From positions 1-64,000 of the forward strand of contig CAZVPF010000015.1 in NCBI GenBank assembly GCA_964628195.1: a stretch of 64,000 nucleotides of DNA. Reading direction: 5' to 3'. Below, in pieces: positions 1 through 8,042 of this stretch (within the stretch, counting starts at the first letter, position 1; each line of letters starts with the position of its first letter). This stretch comes from CAZVPF01 sp964628195. GTDB taxonomy: Bacteria; Planctomycetota; Phycisphaerae; Sedimentisphaerales; Anaerohalosphaeraceae. The notes under the pieces are model-generated. The model was not told where the DNA came from, ran no database searches, and saw only the letters and a program-made list of their open reading frames with translations. Made by a program: the position numbers and the translations under genes.

Positions 1-34
1 ATTGGAGCACTAAAAAATATCCATCATTAATCTG

Positions 35-880
35 TTAAAAACTGTGAACGGTTACTCTTTTCCTTATCAGTACCGCCGAGCCGACTGCACAAAGGAGTAT
101 CGACGCCGGTTCCGGCACGGTAACAAACTCAATATCAAATACATCGGAAGTTTCATACATGCCCCCGGTATCGAATGCGGTAAAACTCGTGGTGACAGTC
201 TGCCCCGGGTCGGGGGTCAGCCAGAAATGGAAGCTCATGTGCTCATGGAAGCCCCACGCTGTTTTATCGTCAAGCCAATGTTTTCCGAGCATATAAGTAT
301 CGCCGTCATTTAGAAGAACGCCGCCTCCATCCTCATCGGCCATGAAAAAGTCGTCTTCAGCGATAGATGCACCTTCGCGTTTAATGCCAATATTCCACAA
401 AGGTTCCGTCGTCTCATCAATGCTTTCGAGATCCCAGGCACCTTGCGGGCCGTGGGCACTATGCCAGCCGTCCAGGTGCTGGAAGCCGGTCGGGTCGCCG
501 TAGCCTGAGTTTTTGCCGTACATGAAATTGCATTCCCAGAGTATTTTTCCTGAGCCATCGCCTCTAGGTATAGTGCTGCCTCCGTTAAGTTGGGGAGTAA
601 GTTTCAGGAATATCCCGCCGTCGGCTGTCTGCCAGTTCGGCCAGCCGGGTGTCGGAGCTGCCGGATGCACAGGCGGCACAGAAAAGAACCACAGCTTGTT
701 ATCGTCCGTATCATCGGGATCCGCTGCCTTATCAGGATTTCCGGGGTCGGACCAGTCAGGCCGCCATGTCGGGTTAACGCCGATGTGTGTATGAGCAAAG
801 CGGTGATCCTCATCGGCAAAAACATTGGAACAATTCAGTAAACAAAGCGCAAGAAGTACATAAGTAATATGAGAATACAT
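35..880 (-). CDS. PEP-CTERM sorted secreted protein of unknown function
   Basis: A 281-residue protein with an N-terminal signal peptide (about residues 1-22, ending NCSNVFADE) and a C-terminal sorting tag: the motif VPEP near residue 256, then a hydrophobic stretch (ASILLCAVGSAVLI), then a basic end. This is the PEP-CTERM layout recognised by exosortase systems, so export and processing at the envelope is expected. The middle is rich in Asp, Gly, Trp and His and I do not recognise a catalytic family. The tail runs about eight residues past the hydrophobic segment, slightly longer than usual. The start is an ATG behind GGAGGG with five-base spacing. No exosortase gene is visible here, so the sorting enzyme must lie elsewhere. 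Confidence 0.85.
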   Translation of the reverse strand: MYSHITYVLLALCLLNCSNVFADEDHRFAHTHIGVNPTWRPDWSDPGNPDKAADPDDTDDNKLWFFSVPPVHPAAPTPGWPNWQTADGGIFLKLTPQLNGGSTIPRGDGSGKILWECNFMYGKNSGYGDPTGFQHLDGWHSAHGPQGAWDLESIDETTEPLWNIGIKREGASIAEDDFFMADEDGGGVLLNDGDTYMLGKHWLDDKTAWGFHEHMSFHFWLTPDPGQTVTTSFTAFDTGGMYETSDVFDIEFVTVPEPASILLCAVGSAVLIRKRVTVHSF

Positions 881-938
881 AGTAACCCTCCGTAAATTAT
901 TAGAATTTAAAACCTGTGTATAACACTAATTATGTCTT

Positions 939-955
939 GAGCTTATCAAAAGCTC
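939..955. repeat. Short inverted repeat GAGCTT-N5-AAGCTC
   Basis: A perfect 6-base inverted repeat lies in the gap between two leftward genes, after the small His/Cys-rich gene and before the PEP-CTERM gene. It lacks a T-run, so it is more likely a weak transcript end or regulator site than a good terminator. Confidence 0.3.
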
Positions 956-963
956 CGAAAGTG

Positions 964-1260
964 TTATGCCGGAGGGGCGCGGGGTATGCTGCTGGTAGGA
1001 TGCTCAGTTATTACAGGAGCATCTTTGATAATGTCAACCTGATAATTATTAATGGCAGAGAAGATATTCACCAACGGTGCGTCGATGATAACTTTAGCGG
1101 AATTGATGAAACTTGTCTGGCAGATGTGGCAATGCTCGCAGTCGTGGTCCTCGCAATCACTTTCGGTATGGCTGTGCCACGCAAAGACCGCACCGCTTAT
1201 GTTCGCGTAGAATGAACATAACCCTAAAAAGAGAATAAGATGTTTGGGTTTTATTATCAC
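964..1260 (-). CDS. Small secreted His/Cys-rich protein, possible metal-binding
   Basis: A 98-residue protein with a signal peptide (hydrophobic residues about 8-25) followed by a dense cluster of His, Cys and Asp residues (HSHTESDCEDHDCEHCHICQ), which could bind a soft or borderline metal such as Cu, Zn or Ni. The C-terminus ends in Pro/Arg/Ala-rich residues (SIPRAPPA), reminiscent of small DUF2946-type exported proteins, though this assignment is only by resemblance. The start is a GTG behind GAGGGAAAG. It is transcribed leftward toward the PEP-CTERM gene; nothing else nearby is clearly for metal handling. Function unknown. Confidence 0.6.
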   Translation of the reverse strand: MIIKPKHLILFLGLCSFYANISGAVFAWHSHTESDCEDHDCEHCHICQTSFINSAKVIIDAPLVNIFSAINNYQVDIIKDAPVITEHPTSSIPRAPPA

Positions 1261-1566
1261 CTTTCCCTCATATTATCATTTTGTCTGCCCAATTAGTATC
1301 GGACCCCGATAAATGTGACTATAGAATTTTATAAAAAAATGGGACCCAAATCAACGACAATCCCCTATTTTCAAGGTCATTTATGATATTCAGGAAATCC
1401 CTTACCTATTGGAGATGTTTTATATATTATATAGCTGCAAGGCAGGATTGGCGGGTATTAGTATTAAAAATGGCCTACAGGCAGAGAAGGTTTGAGTATT
1501 TGCATTGCCCGGGTGGACGCTCAATATTATAATAATTCTGACAATATTTTTTACGGGGCAGTTGAA
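1261..1566. other. Intergenic region between divergent genes
   Basis: About 300 AT-rich bases between the leftward His/Cys-rich gene and the rightward RNase HII-like gene. It must carry promoters for both. I see no hairpin, repeat or small ORF in it that I can support. Confidence 0.4.
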
Positions 1567-2541
1567 TTGGCGATAATTGCGGGCATAGACGAAGCGGGAT
1601 ACGGGCCTATACTCGGGCCTATGGTTGTAGCTCGAAGCGTGTTCCAGGTACCTGACTCGAATGTGCGGGGGGACCTTTGGAAAACTCTTGCAGCGGCGGT
1701 CTGCAAAACCCGCACGGGTCAAAAGGGAAGGCTGCTGATCGCCGACAGCAAAAAAGTTTATAATAAAACCCTCGGTATAAGCCAGCTCGAACGGAGTGTG
1801 CTCTGCTGTGCTTACAGTCTTGCCGATACCCACCCGGACGGTTTTGCCGATGCGGCTGCGGTTATTAAATCGCTTTGTCCAAAATGCCGCGCCAGACTCG
1901 ACGCTTATCCGTGGTACACAGAACTTGTGGATACGAAACTTGATTGCGATCACGGTGATATCACGCTCGCCTCGGCGGTGCTGCTAAAGGCCTGCAAGGC
2001 CGAGAGTGTCAGGGTGCATGATTTGGGAGCGAAGTGTTTCGATGTCGGCCATTACAACCGCATGGTTGAAAGTGTTCGGAACAAGTCGGCGGTGCTTTTC
2101 ACAGGCGTTTGTGAAATGATCGACACGATTGTCCGCTCATCGCCGCGAAACGAACAGCTTCATATCGTTATAGACAGGCAGGGAGGCAGGACAAAGTATA
2201 TACCTTCGCTGGAAAAGATGTTCCCGGCTGGGCGTTTCAAGGCGGTTGTTGAAAACGAAAAAATCAGCAGTTACGAGCTGACTATGAACGACAGAATGAC
2301 AAAGGTGCATTTCTGTGTCAAGGCCGACGATCGGCATATGCCCGTCGCGCTGGCATCGATGACTGCGAAATACGTCCGCGAACTGCTCATCGGCGCGATC
2401 AATGGCTATTTCATAAAATACATCCCTGAGATAAAGCCCACCGCAGGTTACTGGACGGACGGGCAGAGGTTCATTAAAGACATAGGGCCGCACATAAAAC
2501 GTCTGAACGTCAAGAGGGAAATGCTAATCAGGTCGCGCTGA
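1567..2541 (+). CDS. RNase HII-like protein, enlarged form
   Basis: The N-terminus carries the RNase HII signature GIDEAGYGPILGP with the first catalytic Asp and Glu, then LLIADSKKVYN (the DSK motif) and, near the C-terminus, VALASMTAKYVRE, which matches the conserved A-A-S-x-x-A-K-x-x-R-[DE] helix of the family. Enzymes of this family remove ribonucleotides or RNA primers from DNA:RNA hybrids. At about 325 residues it is much longer than ordinary RNase HII (about 200), with extra sequence in the middle that includes a CxxC pair (residues CPKC). I place the start at TTG 1567, eight bases after GGGG, because the family begins a few residues before GIDEAG; an upstream TTG at 1492 in the same frame would add 25 residues without family resemblance. 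Whether it is the main RNase HII of the cell or a paralogue cannot be told here. Confidence 0.75.
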   Translation: MAIIAGIDEAGYGPILGPMVVARSVFQVPDSNVRGDLWKTLAAAVCKTRTGQKGRLLIADSKKVYNKTLGISQLERSVLCCAYSLADTHPDGFADAAAVIKSLCPKCRARLDAYPWYTELVDTKLDCDHGDITLASAVLLKACKAESVRVHDLGAKCFDVGHYNRMVESVRNKSAVLFTGVCEMIDTIVRSSPRNEQLHIVIDRQGGRTKYIPSLEKMFPAGRFKAVVENEKISSYELTMNDRMTKVHFCVKADDRHMPVALASMTAKYVRELLIGAINGYFIKYIPEIKPTAGYWTDGQRFIKDIGPHIKRLNVKREMLIRSR

Positions 2542-2578
2542 AACAGCCCATACAATTAACTCGCAAACAAGACACACT

Positions 2579-3121
2579 TTAATGCGGTAGTGACTGCTGG
2601 AAGTTCATAAGCTCGCGAAGAAAATTGTCGTGTTCGGCGAAGAACCGGTACTCCATCATTTTAAGAACGCTCATGAAATCTTTCCATTCCGAATGGATCG
2701 GCTCGGGCCCGTCGAGTATCTCCCGCGCCTCGCTGAGGCTGGCCTTTAGGTACTCGCTGAAGCTTTTGCTGTTGACCTCTTGCTCAAGTGCGGTTATTAT
2801 CCTCTCGAATTCGCCCTTGTCGAGCCATACGCCTTTGCAAGTCGGGCAGCAGTCGATCTCCACTTGAGTATCGGCATACTTAAGAACGACAAGCGGCTTG
2901 CCGCAAGACGGGCACGACCTGTTCCGGGAAAGGGTAGTCAGCTTCTCACGATCTTTCCAGATGTCAAAGTCCAGCCAGTTGAGCTGCTCGTCGGCCTGGT
3001 CCTTGGCGAGCCGCAGCTCCTCCTGCTCATACCAGACCCCGCCGCACGAAGTGCACTTATCGACCATTATCTCCCCAGCTTTTTGCTTTATCAACTCATT
3101 GTCACATGCCGGACATTTCAT
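2579..3121 (-). CDS. Zinc-ribbon protein with two TFIIB-type zinc fingers
   Basis: About 180 residues. Two CxxC...CxxC zinc ribbons are visible: MKCPACDNEL with CTSCGGVW, and CPSCGKPL with CPTCKGVW. Both match the zf-TFIIB type of short zinc finger, whose second half reads C-x-x-C-x-G-x-W. The rest is helical and charged. Function in bacteria is not settled; nucleic-acid or protein binding is likely. The start is ATG 3121, seven bases after AAAGGA; a longer reading frame upstream lacks a ribosome site. It converges with the RNase HII-like gene. Confidence 0.75.
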   Translation of the reverse strand: MKCPACDNELIKQKAGEIMVDKCTSCGGVWYEQEELRLAKDQADEQLNWLDFDIWKDREKLTTLSRNRSCPSCGKPLVVLKYADTQVEIDCCPTCKGVWLDKGEFERIITALEQEVNSKSFSEYLKASLSEAREILDGPEPIHSEWKDFMSVLKMMEYRFFAEHDNFLRELMNFQQSLPH

Positions 3122-3289
3122 ATTGATATCCTTTAAAAAATTTTCCAGTAAAAAAACAACCTGTTCAAAATTATACCATAAGACCAAAATAATGGAATTA
3201 ATATTTTTTATGATTTTTGGTGATTTTATTTTTTACAAAACACTATTTTGTTAATATATATACTTTATATGTATGTCTATGCAGAGAAA

Positions 3290-3325
3290 TTCCCTATTGC
3301 GGGAATCGTAAGCAGTCGGTATTAT
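3290..3325 (+). promoter_or_regulatory. Candidate sigma70 promoter with overlapping inverted repeat
   Basis: TTGCGG (3297-3302), 17 bases, TATTAT (3320-3325), about 28 bases before the MFS gene. ATTCCC-N6-GGGAAT (3290-3307) overlaps the -35 element and could be an operator for the lipid operon downstream. Confidence 0.5.
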
Positions 3326-3352
3326 AACGGCAGTTAAATTTCAGAGTGAAAT

Positions 3353-4669
3353 ATGACATCGAATGAAATTGACAATTTGACTAAGGCAGCGCCGCACCAA
3401 AAGCCCGGCAGCGGTGAAAAAGGGCTGTTTTTTATACCTAAAGGCACCGCCGGTAAGTTCACTGCCATGGCTGGGACATATTTCGCCGGGGTCTTCAACG
3501 ACAACTTTTTCAGGCAGGGAGCACTGCTGCTGGCAGTTTCGGCGGGTAAAAGTGCAATGCAGGGCCAGGCGATGCTCATTTTCACTATGCCCTTTATCCT
3601 TTTCGGTGCCTGGGCGGGCTGGTTCGCCGACAGGTTTTCAAAGCGGACCGTGGTGATAACGTCCAAGGCCCTGGAGCTAACTGCCATGTGCGTGGCGGGA
3701 GTGGGGGTTTTCACGCTCAACTGGCCTCTTATGTTCACGACGCTGGCGATAATGGCGACACAATCTGCCCTTTTCAGCCCGGCGATGAACGGCACGATAC
3801 CTGAACTTTTCCCGGCGAGGCATGTACTCAAAGCCAACTCCATAATACGCATGGTCAGCACTTGCGCGATACTTGGCGGTATTGCCGCAGCCGGCGCTGT
3901 GCTGGACATTAAAGGAACAATTTTCGGAAAACCCGCAGGACGCGGAACACTTTCGGCAGGGCTTGTGATGATCGCGGCGGCAGGGTTTATAACGAGCCTT
4001 TGGGTGCCGAGATACGCCAGCGCAGACCCGAATGCGAAGTTCCCCTGGTCCGGGCCTTTCTTTTCTCTGAGGCTGTTATGGCAGATACGCCGAGACCGTT
4101 TGCTTGCCATAAACGTGGCGGCCAAAGCCTTTTTCTGGTTCTCCGGTTCGATACAGATAATGATAATAAATCCGCTCGGCAAAAATCAGTTCGGCTGGAG
4201 CAATACCTTTACAAGCCTTCTTATCGTAGTAGCCCTTGCGGGGGTCGCTATAGGGGCTATACTCAGCACGAAGCTGAGCAGTTTTGAAAAATGGCACCGC
4301 CCTTTGGGCCCTGCATGTGCTTTGATGGGCCTGTCTATGGCTGGGGTCGTTTTTGTTCCCGGACTGAATGAGAGCTTAAGGCCGGCTGCAATGACAGCAG
4401 CGATGGGAATAACCGGGATCGCAGGCGGAGTTTTCATTATACCTATGGCAAGCTTTATACAGGTCCATCCCGCACCTGGAGAGCGAGGCAAGATAATCGC
4501 CGTCTCGAACTTCACGGATTTCGTCGCAATGCTTGTTTCGGGCCCTGTATACTACGGAATGGCCAAGGCGGGCCTGTCACCCAGCAACTCGTTCGGAATT
4601 GTCGGGGCCACGGCAACAACAGTAGGAATTTGCCTGATATTCATATTTGAAAGGACAGGTAATGATTGA
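3353..4669 (+). CDS. MFS transporter, LplT-like lysophospholipid transporter
   Basis: A 438-residue polytopic membrane protein with about twelve hydrophobic segments and the MFS loop 2-3 signature (GWFADRFSKR). The first segment holds GVFNDNFFRQG, typical of the LplT branch, which flips lysophospholipids across the inner membrane for re-acylation. The next gene is an acyltransferase/acyl-ACP synthetase and starts eight bases before this gene ends, the same pairing as lplT-aas in Gammaproteobacteria. The C-terminus is normal. The substrate is inferred from that pairing and was not seen directly. Confidence 0.8.
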   Translation: MTSNEIDNLTKAAPHQKPGSGEKGLFFIPKGTAGKFTAMAGTYFAGVFNDNFFRQGALLLAVSAGKSAMQGQAMLIFTMPFILFGAWAGWFADRFSKRTVVITSKALELTAMCVAGVGVFTLNWPLMFTTLAIMATQSALFSPAMNGTIPELFPARHVLKANSIIRMVSTCAILGGIAAAGAVLDIKGTIFGKPAGRGTLSAGLVMIAAAGFITSLWVPRYASADPNAKFPWSGPFFSLRLLWQIRRDRLLAINVAAKAFFWFSGSIQIMIINPLGKNQFGWSNTFTSLLIVVALAGVAIGAILSTKLSSFEKWHRPLGPACALMGLSMAGVVFVPGLNESLRPAAMTAAMGITGIAGGVFIIPMASFIQVHPAPGERGKIIAVSNFTDFVAMLVSGPVYYGMAKAGLSPSNSFGIVGATATTVGICLIFIFERTGND

Positions 4670-7325
4670 TATGTTCGGTATGTTCTTAACGAAGCTTCTG
4701 CTATTCCTGCGATACCGCGTAAAATTCAGCGGTGTGGAAAAGGTCAAATCGAGGGGCGAAAAAGGCATATTGTTTCTCGCCAATCACCCGGCGTTCATCG
4801 ACCCGGTGATACTTTTTTCACATCTTCGGTCGTGGTTCTCACTCGAGGCCTTTGGTGACGAGCAGCAGGTCAATCGGCCTGTGATAGGATTTTTCGCACG
4901 AAGATGGGGTGTAAAAACCTCCCCGGTGGTTTCGACACACGGAGCAGTGGCTAAAGAAAAGATCAAGGAAAAGATGGAAGAGATCGCCGACGATCTTAAT
5001 GCCGGCAGAAACGTGATACTATGGCCATCGGGACAACTGGCCCGGTCAAAATATGAAAAACTCGGCGCCAACAGCTCGGTAGAGACGATTCTGAACCGGG
5101 CTCCCGATACGCGGGTCGTGCTTGTCAAAAGCAGCGGCATCTGGGGCAGTGAATTCAGCTGGGGACAGGGCAGCGAGCCTAAAGTGGGCCAAACGCTGCA
5201 AAAAGCGGTATGGAGGCTTCTGGTGAGCGGTATTTTTTTCGCACCCCGCCGTCATGTTGATATCGAACTTTTTGAACCTGACGACCTGCCCAGAGAAGGT
5301 TCACGAAGCGAACTTAACGAGTACATCGAAAATTATTACAACGATAACCCCCAGCCGAATACTTATGTCCCCTATACGCCCTGGGAAAAGCTGCGCGGCG
5401 GCAGGGTGCATACCATCCCCGATCCGGACTTTTCACACCAAAACCAGAACACCGCCGAGGTTCCGGAAAAGACCGCTAACGAGGTCCGGGAGTATCTGAG
5501 CGAAATGACCGGTGTGGAGGAGATCAGGCCCGAACAGGACCTCGCGGCGGATCTCGGCATGGACAGCCTGTCGCGAGTGGACGTGGGGATATGGGTCAGC
5601 GAGCAGTTCGGGTATATGCAGCCGGACGCAGGTTCGCTTCGAAGCGTCGCGGACGTAATGGCAGCAGCAGCGGGAAATTTTGCCGCGACCGAGGACGTAA
5701 ACATAAAGCCGGCGCCTAAAAAATGGTTCAGGCAGCAAAAGCAAGGCGTGCTGAAGATTGCCGAAGGGCACACCATCGCGGAAGTTTTTTTCAACTGCTT
5801 TTGCAGGAACAGGGCTGCGGCGAGTATATCCGACGAGCGATCCGGCATGCTGTCGCGGGGTAAAACGATGCGCGGTGTCCTGGCGCTTGGCTCGTTTTTC
5901 CGGGGGATAAAAAGCGAGTATGCAGCGATAATGCTGCCGGCTTCTGTGGCGGCTGACCTTGCTTTTATGGCGGTTTTGACCGCGAATAAAAAAGCCGTAA
6001 TGCTCAACTGGACCGTCGGAACACGGGCCATGCGAATCGGTCTTGAAAAGCTCGGCGTACAAAAAGTTATCACCTCGCGCGCACTGGTCGAAAGACTCAA
6101 AAGCCAGGGAACCGACCTCGGCGACATCGAGGAAGCATTCATCTACCTTGAGGACGTGCGCAAGGACATGCCCACGGGCACCAAGCTGCTGGCCCTTGCT
6201 AGGTCGCTTGTCGCGCCGCGTTTTTTGATGCCTAAAATTACCGCCTCTGCCGACGACACAGCTGTTGTGCTGTTTACGTCCGGATCGGAAAGCGAACCCA
6301 AAGCCGTCCCCCTGACGCACACGAACCTGCTGACGAATGTTCGTGAGGGGCTTGGTGCAATTTCTGCCAGCAACAATGACAAGCTAATGGGTTTCCTGCC
6401 GCCTTTTCACTCGTTCGGCCTGACGGTAACGGTGCTTATACCGCTGCTTGCCGGGGCCAGATCGGTATATCACGCCAACCCCGTCGAAGCGAACGTGATA
6501 GCGAAGCTAATCAAAGAATACAAGCTGACAGTCGTGCCGGGCACGCCGAGTTTTGTTTCCGGTATAATGCAGGTATCCGAGCAGCGAGAAAATTTCGGCA
6601 AACTTGAAAGTGTAAAAATTTGTTTCACCGGCGCCGAAAAATGTTCGCGACAGGTATACGAACTTCTGGAAAAACAATGCCCCGAGGCTGTCGTTCTTGA
6701 AGGGTACGGTGTAACCGAGTGCTCGCCGGTTATCACGTTAAACGACAGGGACAAGCCGGTAAAATTCAGCATAGGCAAAATACTGCCCTCTTACGAATAC
6801 CTTTTGATAGACCCGGAGACGAAAGAACCACAACCCAGGCACGGCGAGGGGCTGCTGGCGGTTCGCGGCCCATGCGTGTTCAACGGCTATACAGGGTATA
6901 AAGGCAAGTCGCCTTTCGTTGAATATGACGGCAAACAGTGGTACGACACGGGCGACGTTGTCAGAGTTGACGAAGATGATGTATTTTATTTCAAGGCAAG
7001 ACTCAAGAGGTTCGTCAAGCTCGGCGGCGAGATGATATCACTTCCTGCTATCGAGTCCGTACTCACCGAGGCCCTTGCCCCTGACGACGCAGAGGGGCCG
7101 ACCATTGCGGTGGAGTCGGCACCCAACACAGACCCCCCTGAGCTAACGGTCTTTACAACGCTGGACATAAAACGTGACCAATGCAACCAGGCCATAAAAG
7201 ATGCCGGCCTTTCGGGGCTGCACAACATCCGCAGGCTGGTAAAACTCGAAGAACTGCCCCAACTCGGCACCGGCAAAATCGATTATAAAAAGCTGCGAAC
7301 CGGTGATTTTGGCGAGTCCAGTTAG
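4662..7325 (+). CDS. Aas-like fusion: acyltransferase, acyl carrier domain, acyl-ACP synthetase
   Basis: About 887 residues in three parts. Residues 1-230 form a PlsC-type acyltransferase with the N-H-x4-D motif (NHPAFID, near residue 40). Residues about 270-345 form an acyl-carrier domain with LGMDSLSRVD, where Ser near residue 302 would carry phosphopantetheine. Residues about 370-887 form an AMP-binding synthetase: VLFTSGSESEPKAV (near 536), YGVTECSP (near 681), YDTGDVV, and the C-terminal lysine in GTGKIDYKK. It likely activates free fatty acids and transfers them to lysophospholipids. E. coli Aas lacks the built-in carrier domain, so this version could channel acyl groups internally. ATG 4662 sits behind AAGGACAGG and overlaps the MFS stop (ATGATTGA), implying translational coupling. 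Confidence 0.85.
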   Translation: MIDMFGMFLTKLLLFLRYRVKFSGVEKVKSRGEKGILFLANHPAFIDPVILFSHLRSWFSLEAFGDEQQVNRPVIGFFARRWGVKTSPVVSTHGAVAKEKIKEKMEEIADDLNAGRNVILWPSGQLARSKYEKLGANSSVETILNRAPDTRVVLVKSSGIWGSEFSWGQGSEPKVGQTLQKAVWRLLVSGIFFAPRRHVDIELFEPDDLPREGSRSELNEYIENYYNDNPQPNTYVPYTPWEKLRGGRVHTIPDPDFSHQNQNTAEVPEKTANEVREYLSEMTGVEEIRPEQDLAADLGMDSLSRVDVGIWVSEQFGYMQPDAGSLRSVADVMAAAAGNFAATEDVNIKPAPKKWFRQQKQGVLKIAEGHTIAEVFFNCFCRNRAAASISDERSGMLSRGKTMRGVLALGSFFRGIKSEYAAIMLPASVAADLAFMAVLTANKKAVMLNWTVGTRAMRIGLEKLGVQKVITSRALVERLKSQGTDLGDIEEAFIYLEDVRKDMPTGTKLLALARSLVAPRFLMPKITASADDTAVVLFTSGSESEPKAVPLTHTNLLTNVREGLGAISASNNDKLMGFLPPFHSFGLTVTVLIPLLAGARSVYHANPVEANVIAKLIKEYKLTVVPGTPSFVSGIMQVSEQRENFGKLESVKICFTGAEKCSRQVYELLEKQCPEAVVLEGYGVTECSPVITLNDRDKPVKFSIGKILPSYEYLLIDPETKEPQPRHGEGLLAVRGPCVFNGYTGYKGKSPFVEYDGKQWYDTGDVVRVDEDDVFYFKARLKRFVKLGGEMISLPAIESVLTEALAPDDAEGPTIAVESAPNTDPPELTVFTTLDIKRDQCNQAIKDAGLSGLHNIRRLVKLEELPQLGTGKIDYKKLRTGDFGESS

Positions 7326-7395
7326 TAACAATTACTATATTGGCTTGAAATAATCCCTTAATATTACCATTTTTATGGACTTTTATATTTTTTTG

Positions 7396-7425
7396 TTGAC
7401 TTTTAACACGCTGCTGTACGATAAT
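7396..7425 (+). promoter_or_regulatory. Promoter of the cold-shock gene
   Basis: TTGACT (7396-7401), 18 bases, GATAAT (7420-7425). It lies about 100 bases before the cold-shock start, leaving a leader of roughly 90 nucleotides. Confidence 0.6.
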
Positions 7426-7440
7426 AATGTCAGTGTTAAG

Positions 7441-7469
7441 GGCAGCTTTTGTTCCCCGAAAAGCTGGCC
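7441..7469 (+). promoter_or_regulatory. Leader hairpin of the cold-shock mRNA
   Basis: CAGCTTTT (7443-7450) pairs with AAAAGCTG over an eight-base loop; with one bulged G the stem extends by two G-C pairs. It lies between the promoter and the ribosome site. Leader structures regulate translation and stability of cold-shock mRNAs in E. coli, so a similar role is possible here. Confidence 0.5.
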
Positions 7470-7524
7470 ATTATTAATTATTGGGGAAGTTATCAGACCT
7501 TAAGTGGTCATTAGGAGAGTTATT

Positions 7525-7728
7525 TTGGCAACAGGTAAAGTTAAGTGGTTCAACGAGCAAAAGGGTTTTGGTTTTATTACTCCTGACGAAGGTGGTTCTG
7601 ATTTGTTTATCCACCATTCCAACATCTCTACCGGCGGTTTCAGGACGCTGCGCGACGGTCAATCCGTTGAGTACGTAGCCGCCCAGGGCAAAAAGGGCAT
7701 GGAAGCGACAGAAGTAAAACCTCTGTAA
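7525..7728 (+). CDS. Cold-shock protein, CspA family
   Basis: A 67-residue single cold-shock domain. Both RNA-binding motifs are present: KGFGFI (RNP1) and DLFIHH (RNP2, in place of the usual DVFVHF). It also has the opening G-K-V-K-W-F-N. Such proteins bind single-stranded RNA and DNA and melt RNA structure at low temperature. The start is TTG 7525, seven bases after AGGAG; a GTG seven codons upstream would add residues foreign to the family. It is transcribed alone from a strong promoter with a structured leader. Confidence 0.93.
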   Translation: MATGKVKWFNEQKGFGFITPDEGGSDLFIHHSNISTGGFRTLRDGQSVEYVAAQGKKGMEATEVKPL

Positions 7729-8042
7729 GCTAACAACCTGACGAAAGACGGCCGAGAGGCCAAGTGTAAGAGTAACAACTGATACAAAAGCGGTGAAATT
7801 AAGAGCGTCTGGCGAAAGTAAGACATTTCTGTAGTTGTTTCAAGTGTTTGTTTCGGTTCAAAGGGGATTAAGCGCGCCTTTTTGCGGCTTTGCCCGGATA
7901 AATGCACGCCAATCCCCTCTTCACTTATGCCTGATCAAATCGCATTTTCTCGGAATTGGATTATTCGCATTAACAATTCTGCGATAGGTTATGCGCATTT
8001 GCTAAGCGGGTGCTTGTGAACACAGGCAAATTTGAATCGACG
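7729..8042. other. Gene-free stretch with inverted repeats
   Basis: 314 bases between the cold-shock gene and the end of the convergent RND gene. It holds a small GGCC-GAGA-GGCC hairpin (around 7750-7763) and a longer-range repeat, AGGGGATT near 7860 pairing with AATCCCCT near 7911. Neither is followed by a clear T-run. A transcript end or small RNA is possible; I see no coding sequence. Confidence 0.4.

Noticed and set aside
5372..6320. Long open frames on the minus strand inside the Aas-like gene.
   Set aside because: They lack domains and ribosome sites and mirror the codon pattern of the real gene.
7975..8005. TTATGCGCATT resembling one arm of a dif/Xer recombination site.
   Set aside because: The other arm does not match at the required six-base spacing, and the site is not near replication-terminus genes.
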